Shown here: positions 9,299-17,364 of the stretch, one piece after another
Layout of the letters: the number at the start of each line of letters is the position of its first letter
How positions within the stretch are numbered: position 1 is the first letter of the stretch
Assembly (NCBI RefSeq): GCF_042485795.1
Contig: NZ_CP169368.1
Location: forward strand, 1,364,001 to 1,428,000
Source of the DNA: Lonepinella sp042485795
Lineage (GTDB): Bacteria > Pseudomonadota > Gammaproteobacteria > Enterobacterales > Pasteurellaceae
Length of the DNA stretch: 64,000 bases
Direction: 5' to 3'
Translations under genes and position numbers: made by a program
The notes under the pieces: model-generated
What the model saw: only the letters and a program-made list of their open reading frames with translations
The model's database searches: none
What the model was told of the DNA's origin: nothing

Positions 9299-10231
9299 AT
9301 GAAAATTGCCGTTTTAGGTGCAGCAGGTGGTATCGGTCAACCATTATCACTATTATTGAAATTACAACTTCCAGCAGGATCAGAGCTAGCATTATACGAT
9401 GTGGCTCCAATGACCCCTGGTGTAGCGAAAGATTTAAGCCACATTTCTACCGCAGTTAAAGTGGAAGGTTATGCGGGTGATGATATTGGAGCTGCATTAA
9501 CAGGTGCTGATGTGGTGGTTATTTCTGCTGGCGTGGCAAGAAAACCAGGTATGGATCGCTCAGATTTATTTAATATTAATGCTGGTATTATCCGTGATTT
9601 AGTACAAAATGTAGCGAAATTCGCCCCAACAGCTTGCGTGGGTATTATCACTAACCCTGTAAACACGACGGTGGCTATTGCTGCTGAAGTATTAAAACGT
9701 GCAGGCATTTATGATAAACGTAAATTATTTGGTATCACAACATTAGACGTGTTGCGTGCAGAAACTTTTGTTGCTGAACAAAAAGGCTTAGAAGTAGAAC
9801 GTAACAGTATTCCTGTCATTGGTGGTCATTCTGGTACAACTATTTTACCAATTTTCTCACAAGTACAATATGCAACTTGGGGAAAAGAAGAAATCGTTGA
9901 ACTCACTAAACAAGTGCAAAATGCTGGTACGGATGTCGTAAATGCGAAAGCTGGTGCTGGTTCAGCAACATTGTCAATGGCAATGGCAGCCGCTCGTTTT
10001 ACCCAAGCTTTAGTACGAGGTTTGCAAGGTGAAGTCGCAGTAGAATGTACTTACGTTGAGGGCAATGGTGAATATGCTCGTTTCTTCTCGCAACCAGTAC
10101 GTTTTGGTCGTAATGGTGTAGATGCCTTGTTACCAATCGGTGAATTAAGTGCCTTTGAACAAGAACAATTACACGCAATGCTACCACAATTAAAAGCAGA
10201 TATTGAATTGGGTGAGAAGTTTGTGGCTTAA
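9299..10231 (+). CDS. mdh: Malate dehydrogenase
   Basis: A 310-residue NAD-dependent malate dehydrogenase of the TCA cycle. It begins with the dinucleotide-binding loop GAAGGIGQ. The substrate-binding arginines are in VARKPGMDRSDLF, followed by NINAGI and GITTLDVLRAETF, and the catalytic His is in PVIGGHSGTT. The length fits the E. coli enzyme (312). AAGGAG precedes the ATG by about 7 bp. The gene is transcribed away from argR and ends in a long hairpin at 10262-10313. Confidence 0.97.
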   Translation: MKIAVLGAAGGIGQPLSLLLKLQLPAGSELALYDVAPMTPGVAKDLSHISTAVKVEGYAGDDIGAALTGADVVVISAGVARKPGMDRSDLFNINAGIIRDLVQNVAKFAPTACVGIITNPVNTTVAIAAEVLKRAGIYDKRKLFGITTLDVLRAETFVAEQKGLEVERNSIPVIGGHSGTTILPIFSQVQYATWGKEEIVELTKQVQNAGTDVVNAKAGAGSATLSMAMAAARFTQALVRGLQGEVAVECTYVEGNGEYARFFSQPVRFGRNGVDALLPIGELSAFEQEQLHAMLPQLKADIELGEKFVA

Positions 10232-10261
10232 TCTTTAGATTAAGATTTATTGTGCTTTGAT

Positions 10262-10313
10262 AATGTCTGCACCATAGAAGTTAGCTTAACTAACTTACTA
10301 AGGTGCAGATTTT
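10262..10313 (+). terminator. Terminator hairpin after mdh
   Basis: TCTGCACC pairs with GGTGCAGA around an inner GTTAG/CTAAC stem and is followed by TTTTATT. It lies between mdh and the converging ilvE and may serve both. Confidence 0.6.
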
Positions 10314-10314
10314 A

Positions 10315-11331
10315 TTATTCTACTTTAACAATCCAGCCTTCAGGTGCTGGTTTGTCGCCAAATTGAATTCCAACTAATTCTTCATAAAGTTTACGAGTTA
10401 CAGGTCCAACTTCAGTTTCTGAATAGAAAACATGGAAGTCATCACCATTGAGAATACCGCCGATTGGCGTAATCACTGCTGCTGTACCACAAGCCCCCGC
10501 TTCGCTAAATTGATCTAATTGATTAATATATATATCACCTTCAATCGCTTCCATACCAAAGCGTTCTTTTGCTAAATAGAGTAGAGAGTATTTGGTGATA
10601 CTTGGCAAAATAGATGGTGAAATAGGGGTGATAAATTTATTATCTCTGGTAATACCAAAGAAATTTGCAGATCCCACTTCTTCAATTTTGGTGTGAGTGG
10701 TGGGATCTAAATAAATACAGTCGGCATAACCTTGAATTTTGGCTTTTTTACCTGGATAAAGGCTAGCCGCATAGTTTCCACCAACTTTGGCAGCTCCAGT
10801 TCCATGTGGAGCGGCACGATCGTAATTGGATACCATAAAATTAGTTGGCTTTAAACCACCTTTAAAATAGGCTCCCACTGGGCAAACAAAAATAGAAAAG
10901 ATATATTCAGGAGCAACATTCACACCTATGTTATCTCCAACTCCGATCAAGAATGGACGTAAATATAAGGTGGCGCCTGAACCATAAGGTCCAATCCATT
11001 CTTCATTGGCTTTTACCACTTGTTTACAAGCATCTATAAACATTTCAACAGACACTTCTGGCATTAATAAACGTTGGCAGCTACGTTGCATACGTTTGGC
11101 ATTTTCATCAGGACGGAATAGATTAATTGAACCGTCTTTACAGCGGTAGGCTTTTAATCCTTCAAAACATTGTTGTCCGTAGTGCAGTGCGGTGGAGCCT
11201 TCACTAATATGTAGCACATTATCTGTCACTAATTCACCTTTCTGCCATTCGCCATTTTTCCAGTAAGCAATATAGCGATAGTCTGTTTTTATATAACTAA
11301 ATCCAAGATTATTCCAGTCAAGATCTTTCAT
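10315..11331 (-). CDS. ilvE: Branched-chain amino acid aminotransferase
   Basis: A 338-residue class-IV PLP aminotransferase for the last step of Leu, Ile and Val synthesis. Visible family features include GLKAYRCKDGSINLFRP, a Tyr/Gly-rich LYLRPFLIG and the PLP-lysine region AAKVGGNYAASL. The length and motifs fit the IlvE type II subgroup (TIGR01123) rather than the E. coli-type enzyme. It stands alone, converging with mdh. GcvB lies upstream and may repress amino-acid genes in trans, but no direct link is visible. Confidence 0.93.
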   Translation of the reverse strand: MKDLDWNNLGFSYIKTDYRYIAYWKNGEWQKGELVTDNVLHISEGSTALHYGQQCFEGLKAYRCKDGSINLFRPDENAKRMQRSCQRLLMPEVSVEMFIDACKQVVKANEEWIGPYGSGATLYLRPFLIGVGDNIGVNVAPEYIFSIFVCPVGAYFKGGLKPTNFMVSNYDRAAPHGTGAAKVGGNYAASLYPGKKAKIQGYADCIYLDPTTHTKIEEVGSANFFGITRDNKFITPISPSILPSITKYSLLYLAKERFGMEAIEGDIYINQLDQFSEAGACGTAAVITPIGGILNGDDFHVFYSETEVGPVTRKLYEELVGIQFGDKPAPEGWIVKVE

Positions 11332-11443
11332 AATTTATCCTTATTGTATTTGAAAAAGATGATGTCGCTAAATTTACATGATAATGTGAAGATCTCAAAC
11401 TATTATTTGAGATTTTATGTGGGCTAATGTTAGAATTATTCCA

Positions 11444-11608
11444 TAAAAAACACCGCACTTATAAAGTGCGGTGTTGTTACCCCAAGTTTAGGGTTAAATA
11501 TACAGGAAGTTATGTTCGGTTTCCCGAACAATATGCAAACACAACATAATACTTAATTAAAAGTAAGCAACTTCTAATTAATGAAAAGAATTACTCATGA
11601 TTAAGTAT
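11444..11608 (-). ncRNA. gcvB: GcvB small regulatory RNA
   Basis: The minus strand divergent from gcvA carries the GcvB landmarks in order: a G/U-rich R1 seed region (ATGTTGTGTTTGCATATTG, about 11533-11551), the conserved R2-like ACTTCCTGTATATTTAACCC (about 11491-11510), and a strong rho-independent terminator (ACACCGCACTT-loop-AAGTGCGGTGT followed by TTTTTT). The start is set 7 nt after the -10 box of a good sigma70 promoter (TTGACT-N17-TATACT). GcvB represses many ABC-transporter and amino-acid genes and is switched on by GcvA, which is encoded next door. The 5' end is inferred, not seen. Confidence 0.85.
11449..11475 (-). terminator. GcvB terminator built from inverted uptake sequences
   Basis: ACACCGCACTT-TAT-AAGTGCGGTGT (read on the minus strand) followed by a T run. 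Both arms contain the 9-bp Hin-type uptake core AAGTGCGGT. Confidence 0.8.
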
Positions 11609-11614
11609 GTTTGT

Positions 11615-11643
11615 AGTATAATGTAACTGGATAGACCAGTCAA
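11615..11643 (-). promoter_or_regulatory. Sigma70 promoter of gcvB
   Basis: On the minus strand TTGACT and TATACT are separated by 17 bp. The gcvA start lies 64 bp further on the other strand, so GcvA probably binds in this shared region. Confidence 0.65.
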
Positions 11644-11707
11644 ATGAGAAAAACTTATCAGTCGAATCAAAAAAACTAATCCTACTCATCAAAATTAGGG
11701 GAAAATT

Positions 11708-12607
11708 ATGGGAAAACGTTTACCGCCCTTAAATTCATTAAAAGCCTTTGAAAGTTCAGCTACCCATTTAAGTTTTACCAAAGCTGCAGAAGAACTTTTC
11801 GTTACCCAAGCGGCTGTCAGTCATCAAATTAAATTATTAGAAGATTTTTTAGGCATTGAGTTATTTGTACGGAAAAATAGGTTGTTAGAACTGACTGAAA
11901 AAGGGAAACAGTATTATGCTGAAATCTCGCCATTGTTACAGAAACTCGCTCATGTGACAGAGAAAATTATGTCGAAAGACAAATCTCAGCTAAACATTAG
12001 TGTACCACAAACTTTTGCCATTCAATGGCTTGTACCACATTTATATTCATTTAATCAATTATATCCAGATATTGAAGTTAGGATTCGAGCAACAGAACAA
12101 GATGAGGGTATCTTAAATAAAGATATTGATGTTGCTATTTATTATGGCTATGGTAATTGGGATAATCTCTATACAGAACGATTAGCCAAGGCGGATTTGG
12201 TGATATTAGCATCACCTAAATTATTGGAGAAAAAACCGATTCATTCGGCACAAGATTTGCAACAACATCAACTAATTCATATTCATAATCACGATAACTG
12301 GCAAATGATGGCACATTATTTAAATATAGAGTTGCCAAATGTGCGAAATGGTTGTATATTTAGCCATACATTAATGGCATTACAAACAGCGGTTTATGGG
12401 CAGGGATTGATTTTAGCGAATCAGATGTTAGCTCAACAGGAAATTGATCAAGGCAATTTACAAATTGTATTACCAATGAAATTGCAAGATCCTAAATCTT
12501 TTTATGTGGTCAATAATCAGGTTAGAAATAATGAAAAAACGATCCAATCATTTCGCCATTGGATTGTACAAGAGATTGATAAATCAGGAATAAATAAGGA
12601 GATATGA
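11708..12607 (+). CDS. gcvA: GcvA: LysR-type regulator of glycine cleavage and gcvB
   Basis: A 299-residue LysR-family regulator. The N-terminal helix-turn-helix region (LPPLNSLKAFESSATHLSFTKAAEELFVTQAAVSHQIKLLE) is nearly identical to E. coli GcvA, and the effector domain follows from about residue 90. The order gcvA-ygdD-rlmM and the divergent GcvB RNA match E. coli. GcvA senses glycine together with GcvR and controls gcvTHP and gcvB. The stop overlaps the start of ygdD. Confidence 0.95.
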   Translation: MGKRLPPLNSLKAFESSATHLSFTKAAEELFVTQAAVSHQIKLLEDFLGIELFVRKNRLLELTEKGKQYYAEISPLLQKLAHVTEKIMSKDKSQLNISVPQTFAIQWLVPHLYSFNQLYPDIEVRIRATEQDEGILNKDIDVAIYYGYGNWDNLYTERLAKADLVILASPKLLEKKPIHSAQDLQQHQLIHIHNHDNWQMMAHYLNIELPNVRNGCIFSHTLMALQTAVYGQGLILANQMLAQQEIDQGNLQIVLPMKLQDPKSFYVVNNQVRNNEKTIQSFRHWIVQEIDKSGINKEI

Positions 12608-13023
12608 TGGGAAATAAATTTTTATCGTTTGCCGCCTTGAGCGGGTTTATTAGTGTTGCTTTTGGGGCTTTTGTTTCTCATGGTTTGCAGTATGAATTTT
12701 CAGAGCAACAAATAAATTGGTTTGATATTGCGTGGAAATATCATACTTTTCACACGGTTGCTTTGTTAGCATTAGGCTGGTTTATTTCTGCCACTATGCC
12801 ACAGAATGCACCTAAATGCCGTCAAACTGCGGTGAATATTATCGGTTTTTCATGGTTATTAGGTATATTGTTGTTTAGTGGTCCACTTTATACCATGGCT
12901 GTATTAGGTACTTGCTCCATTGCCATGTTTGTACCAGTTGGGGGAATGGCGTTTTTATTCGGCTGGGCAACATTATTGGTGGTTTCGGTACCTTCTAGTT
13001 TCGCCAGAAGAGCTATGAAATAA
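12607..13023 (+). CDS. ygdD: YgdD: DUF423 small membrane protein
   Basis: A 138-residue protein with four predicted membrane helices (FLSFAALSGFISVAFGAFVSHG, HTVALLALGWFI, IIGFSWLLGILLFSGPLYTM, MAFLFGWATLLVV). The AFGAF-HG start is characteristic of DUF423. Function is unknown. The second of two adjacent ATGs is chosen because it is better spaced from AAGGAG. It lies between gcvA (overlap) and rlmM (9 bp). Confidence 0.88.
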   Translation: MGNKFLSFAALSGFISVAFGAFVSHGLQYEFSEQQINWFDIAWKYHTFHTVALLALGWFISATMPQNAPKCRQTAVNIIGFSWLLGILLFSGPLYTMAVLGTCSIAMFVPVGGMAFLFGWATLLVVSVPSSFARRAMK

Positions 13024-13032
13024 GGAAGTTCA

Positions 13033-14130
13033 TTGAATAAATTAGCATTATATTGCCGTATTGGTTTTGAAAAAGAAGTGGCGGCGGAAATAACGGATAA
13101 AGCGGCAGAGCGTGGTGTATTCGGCTTTGCTCGAGTGCAAGAAAATAGTGGTTATGTCATTTTTGAATGTTATCAAATTGGAGAAGCGGATAAATTAGCT
13201 CGTGAGATTCCTTTTAATCAATTAATTTTTGTTCGTCAAATAATCGTCATATCGGATTTATTGACAAATTTAGATCCTATCGATCGTATTAGCCCAATTG
13301 TCGAAAAATTTCATGAATTTTTACCGCAGTTTAACCTAAAACAAAGCACTGAAATTTGGGTAGAAACCGCGGATACTAATGAAGCAAAAGAATTATTAGG
13401 ATTCTGTCGGAAATTTACTGTACCATTACGCCAAGCCTTGCGAAAACAGGGATGGTTGCAATGCCAAGAAATTAAAAAAAGTGGTGTTACCTTACATTGT
13501 TTATTTATAGCAAATAATGCCTGTTATGTTGGTTATTCCTATAATAACAATCATTCCGCTCATTTTATGGGGATCCCACGGCTTAAATTCCCTGCGGAAG
13601 CACCAAGCCGCTCCACTTTAAAATTGGACGATGCGATTTTAACCTTTATTCCTAAGGAAGAAGAACCGAAACGCCTAAATGAGAATATGACAGGCGTGGA
13701 TCTCGGCGCTTGCCCTGGTGGCTGGACATACCAATTAGTCCGCCGTGGCTTGTTTGTCTATGCGGTGGATCACGGCAAAATGGCAGCCAGTCTGCACGAT
13801 ACAGGGCGAATTGAACATTGCCCCGAAGACGGGTTTAAATTTCAACCGCCGAAACGCAGTAAAATTGATTGGTTGGTGTGTGATATGGTGGAAAAACCGA
13901 GCCGCATTGCCGATCTTATCGCCAAATGGTTGCTGAACGGTTGGTGTCGAGAAACGATTTTTAATTTGAAATTACCGATGAAAAAACGTTATCAAGAAGT
14001 GCAACAATGTCTTCAACAGCTGGCGGATAAGTTAGATAGCCACGGCATTCAATTTCGCCTACAAGCCAAACACTTATATCACGACAGGGAAGAAATTACG
14101 GTGCATATTCAAGTGAAAAATGCGGTGTAA
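13033..14130 (+). CDS. rlmM: RlmM: 23S rRNA 2'-O-ribose methyltransferase (C2498)
   Basis: A 365-residue SAM-dependent methyltransferase. An N-terminal THUMP-like part is followed by a Rossmann methyltransferase domain with the SAM motif GVDLGACPGGWTYQL (about residue 224), the DHGKM loop, CDMVEKP and a catalytic Lys in FNLKLPMKKRY. It methylates C2498 of 23S rRNA. The start is TTG at 13033 with AAGGAAG upstream, unusual but supported by alignment of the N-terminus (NKLALYCRIGFEKE). It is adjacent to ygdD as in E. coli. Confidence 0.93.
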   Translation: MNKLALYCRIGFEKEVAAEITDKAAERGVFGFARVQENSGYVIFECYQIGEADKLAREIPFNQLIFVRQIIVISDLLTNLDPIDRISPIVEKFHEFLPQFNLKQSTEIWVETADTNEAKELLGFCRKFTVPLRQALRKQGWLQCQEIKKSGVTLHCLFIANNACYVGYSYNNNHSAHFMGIPRLKFPAEAPSRSTLKLDDAILTFIPKEEEPKRLNENMTGVDLGACPGGWTYQLVRRGLFVYAVDHGKMAASLHDTGRIEHCPEDGFKFQPPKRSKIDWLVCDMVEKPSRIADLIAKWLLNGWCRETIFNLKLPMKKRYQEVQQCLQQLADKLDSHGIQFRLQAKHLYHDREEITVHIQVKNAV

Positions 14131-14146
14131 AAGGGGAGATGTTTTG

Positions 14147-14932
14147 ATGAAAATTGCCTTAGGCATTGAATACAACGGCAAAAATTATTTCGGTTGGCAA
14201 CGACAACAAGGCGTGGCGAGCGTGCAAGCCGAATTAGAAAAAGCCTTGTCTTTTGTCGCCAACGTTCCTATTGATATATTTTGTGCAGGTCGCACTGACA
14301 GCGGTGTACACGGTACAGGGCAAGTGGTGCATTTTGAGACCGACGTGATTCACCCTGAAAAAGCCTGGGCATTTGGCACTAATGCGAATTTGCCTGATGA
14401 TATTGCGGTGAAATGGGCGAAAGTCGTGCCTGATGATTTCCACGCTCGTTTTTCTGCCACCGCACGGCGTTATCGTTATATTTTATACAGCAATAAATTG
14501 CGTTCGGCGATTTTGCCCTATGGCGTAACCCATACCCATTTGGAACTGGATGCGGAAAAAATGCAACGATCAGGGCAGGCGTTGCTCGGCGAAAATGATT
14601 TTACCAGCTTCCGTGCCGCCCAATGCCAATCCAAAACGCCGTGGCGAAATGTGCATCATTTGAAAGTCGAGCGTTTCGGCGATTATATCGTGGTGGATAT
14701 TCAAGCCAATGCTTTTGTACATCATATGGTGCGTAACATTGTGGGCAGCTTAATGGAAGTGGGCTGTGGACGACAACCGATAGAATGGATCGCAGAAATC
14801 TTAGCCAAAAAAGACCGCAGTTTAGCCGCACCGACTGCAAAACCTGAAGGCTTATATTTGGTGAATGTGAAATATCCTGAGCGGTTTGAGTTGCCGAAAA
14901 CGGCGTTAGGGCCGTTGTTTTTGGGAGATTAA
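14147..14932 (+). CDS. truA: TruA: tRNA pseudouridine(38-40) synthase
   Basis: A 261-residue enzyme that makes pseudouridine at tRNA positions 38-40. The catalytic Asp lies in AGRTDSGVHGTGQVVHF, and other family motifs are GIEYNGKNYFGWQRQ, LRSAILPYG and AFVHHMVRNIVGSL. The ATG at 14147 (MKIALGIEY) is chosen over the upstream in-frame ATG because it has a spaced AAGGGGA and matches the family start. It follows rlmM by 16 bp. Confidence 0.94.
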   Translation: MKIALGIEYNGKNYFGWQRQQGVASVQAELEKALSFVANVPIDIFCAGRTDSGVHGTGQVVHFETDVIHPEKAWAFGTNANLPDDIAVKWAKVVPDDFHARFSATARRYRYILYSNKLRSAILPYGVTHTHLELDAEKMQRSGQALLGENDFTSFRAAQCQSKTPWRNVHHLKVERFGDYIVVDIQANAFVHHMVRNIVGSLMEVGCGRQPIEWIAEILAKKDRSLAAPTAKPEGLYLVNVKYPERFELPKTALGPLFLGD

Positions 14933-14978
14933 AGGAAAAAGGGGAAAATCATTTCCCCCTAAAATTTGAATGGCAATT

Positions 14979-15512
14979 TTATTCCATTCCCATTGCTTTT
15001 CTAACGCCTTTTAAAGCTGGAGTATCTTTGATACGTCCTTGTTGAGCGAGTTCCGCTTCTAACATTGAGATTTGAAGATCCCATGTCATTCTCGTACATC
15101 CAAATTTATTCATATATTCTTCATCGAGCTGTTTTGCGTTTGCAAGTATATTCATATAGGAACTCATTTCTTCTTGTGCTTCACTTGTACTTTTTCCCGT
15201 GATAATTATCGGATTTTTCGTTAAGGAGGCATATTTAGGCTCTAAACAGATGTCTTTTTTTGTGCTGTTTTTTACATCATCTACAACGCTCCCCATCATT
15301 CTTTTATAAACATCGATTAAAACATAGCCCATGGGATATTGGTTATCAATAGATTGAAAAATTTCCTCTTTAGTGATGGTATTATTTTTGATACCCTGTT
15401 CAAAATCTGATACTGTCATTGTTCTATAATCATAAAAGGTTTTTTCGGCATACGCATTTAAGCTAAAAGCGGTAAGTAAGCTTACTGCGAGTAGGGTGTT
15501 GAGTTTTTTCAT
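14979..15512 (-). CDS. Secreted protein of unknown function
   Basis: A 177-residue protein with a clear signal peptide (MKKLNTLLAVSLLTAFSLNA, then YAEK), so exported to the periplasm or beyond. The mature part is mostly helical and polar and has two Cys (ICLEP and GCTRM) that could form a disulfide. No family is recognised. A longer frame exists, but the ATG at 15512 begins the signal peptide and is the likely start. It is divergent from the nuclease-like gene at 15653. Confidence 0.65.
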   Translation of the reverse strand: MKKLNTLLAVSLLTAFSLNAYAEKTFYDYRTMTVSDFEQGIKNNTITKEEIFQSIDNQYPMGYVLIDVYKRMMGSVVDDVKNSTKKDICLEPKYASLTKNPIIITGKSTSEAQEEMSSYMNILANAKQLDEEYMNKFGCTRMTWDLQISMLEAELAQQGRIKDTPALKGVRKAMGME

Positions 15513-15652
15513 TGTGTTATCCTTAAAATAGTGATTGTTGTTCGATTTGAACGGAATATATTCTATCATTGTTTTTTTTTTGCACAATTTGCTATAATCA
15601 AAAACGCCTATTAAAATTAGGTTTATTTCATTTCATCAACAAGGACAATATT

Positions 15653-16261
15653 ATGACAACGTCACATTCTCTTCATTTAAATACCTTAATTGAGCAGTTT
15701 TTCAATCAGTTACAACAGGAAAACACCTTACAAGATGACATTTACAACGAATTTAGCTTGCAACACGAACTGGGGATTTTCTTACGTCACACCTTAAATT
15801 CTCAAGGCGAGAAAAAATACAAAGTGCAGTTTGAACGGAATATTAGCGATAAAATTTTAGACTTAAATATCAATAAAGATGACATTGTAAAACGTGAAAT
15901 AGATATAGTGATTTTAGGTGAAAACGGTGAAAAATATGCCGTGGAATTAAAATTTCCAAGAAATGGGCAACACCCAGAGCAGATGTACCAATTTATTAAA
16001 GACATTGCTTTTATGGAACAGCTAAAACAAGCTGGATTCACCCAAACGTATTGCGTTTGTTTGGTGGATAATAAAAAGTTCTATTCGGGTCAAAATGAAG
16101 GCATTTATGGCTATTTTCGTTCACCACAAACGCCAATTACTGGCGAAATTCATAAACCGACAGGGGATAAGCAAGGTTCAGTTAGTGTGAAAGCCGAATA
16201 TGCTGTTCAATGGCGAGCATTGCAAGGGGATTGGCGATATTATTTGGTGGAATGTCAATAA
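15653..16261 (+). CDS. Orphan PD-(D/E)XK-like protein
   Basis: A 202-residue protein. Residues 39 (E, in HELGIFLRHTL), 84 (D, in KREIDIVILG) and 98-100 (ExK, in YAVELKFPR) have the spacing of a PD-(D/E)XK nuclease core, and Gln-containing helices (PEQMYQFIKDIAFMEQL) follow. The end (YAVQWRALQGDWRYYLVEC) is not recognised. No partner methylase, helicase or toxin is nearby. It could be a nuclease, a restriction remnant or a non-catalytic fold relative. The ATG at 15653 is preferred to the longer frame because it fits the AAGGACAAT upstream. Confidence 0.6.
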   Translation: MTTSHSLHLNTLIEQFFNQLQQENTLQDDIYNEFSLQHELGIFLRHTLNSQGEKKYKVQFERNISDKILDLNINKDDIVKREIDIVILGENGEKYAVELKFPRNGQHPEQMYQFIKDIAFMEQLKQAGFTQTYCVCLVDNKKFYSGQNEGIYGYFRSPQTPITGEIHKPTGDKQGSVSVKAEYAVQWRALQGDWRYYLVECQ

Positions 16262-16414
16262 AGAAAAAATTTGAACTGTCGATAACTGAAATTTAAAAGC
16301 AATGATGACAAACACAGATCAGATTTGCCAATTTATTACAGAAAAACCTACAAAAAAAGCCATTTTTGTGGTTAAATAGGCAAAATTTCCGTTTAACAAC
16401 ATTAAGGTTAAATA

Positions 16415-17350
16415 ATGAGCTGGATTGATAAAATTTTTAGTAAATCGCCGTCATCTTCGGCAAGAAAAAAAGCCAATGTGCCAGAAGGTGTATGGACAAA
16501 ATGTACGTCATGTGAACAAGTATTATATCGTGATGAATTAAAACGCCATTTGGAAGTTTGTCCGAAATGTGGTCATCACATGCGGATTGATGCTCGTGAG
16601 CGTTTAGATGCGTTGTTGGATAAAGATAGTATTGTGGAAATAGCCGCTGATCTTGAACCACAAGACGTGTTAAAATTCAAAGATTTGAAAAAATATAAAG
16701 ATCGTATTACAGCTGCTCAAAAAGAAACTGGCGAAAAAGATGCGTTAATCACCGTTTCTGGTACGCTGTATGGCATGCCGATTGTCGCAGCAGCATCAAA
16801 CTTTAGCTTTATGGGCGGATCTATGGGATCGGTAGTTGGTGCGAAGTTTGTGCAAGCGGCGGAACAAGCTATTGAAAAAAATTGTCCGTTTGTGTGTTTT
16901 TCTGCCAGTGGTGGTGCGAGAATGCAAGAAGCCTTGTTATCCCTTATGCAAATGGCAAAAACCAGTGCAGTATTGGCAAAAATGAAAGAAAAAGGTGTAC
17001 CGTTTATTTCTGTATTAACCGATCCAACTTTAGGTGGTGTGTCAGCCAGCTTTGCCATGCTAGGTGATTTAAATATTGCTGAACCGAAAGCCTTAATCGG
17101 TTTTGCTGGTCCGCGAGTCATTGAGCAAACGGTACGTGAAAAATTGCCAGAAGGTTTCCAACGTTCTGAATTTTTATTAGAACACGGAGCTATTGACATG
17201 ATCGTGAAACGTGCCGAAATGCGTGAAAAATTGGCAAATGTATTAAGTCAATTAATGGGATTGCCATCACCATTTATTGAAGCTGAATTACTTGAAAATA
17301 CAGTAGAAAACGTTACCGCAGAAAGCACTATTGCAACAGAGCTTAAATAG
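16415..17350 (+). CDS. accD: AccD: acetyl-CoA carboxylase carboxyltransferase beta subunit
   Basis: A 311-residue subunit that, with AccA, moves CO2 from biotin to acetyl-CoA at the start of fatty-acid synthesis. The N-terminal zinc ribbon (CTSCEQ...CPKCGHH) is followed by the crotonase-fold carboxyltransferase with FSFMGGSMGSVVG, SASGGARMQEALLSLMQMAKT and PTLGGVSASFAMLGD. It is followed 11-14 bp later by folC, the usual order. Confidence 0.96.
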   Translation: MSWIDKIFSKSPSSSARKKANVPEGVWTKCTSCEQVLYRDELKRHLEVCPKCGHHMRIDARERLDALLDKDSIVEIAADLEPQDVLKFKDLKKYKDRITAAQKETGEKDALITVSGTLYGMPIVAAASNFSFMGGSMGSVVGAKFVQAAEQAIEKNCPFVCFSASGGARMQEALLSLMQMAKTSAVLAKMKEKGVPFISVLTDPTLGGVSASFAMLGDLNIAEPKALIGFAGPRVIEQTVREKLPEGFQRSEFLLEHGAIDMIVKRAEMREKLANVLSQLMGLPSPFIEAELLENTVENVTAESTIATELK

Positions 17351-17364
17351 GATATATTTGAGTG

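Noticed and set aside
16717..17199. 160-codon minus-strand frame
   Set aside because: Lies wholly within accD, with no ribosome site or recognisable product; a shadow frame.
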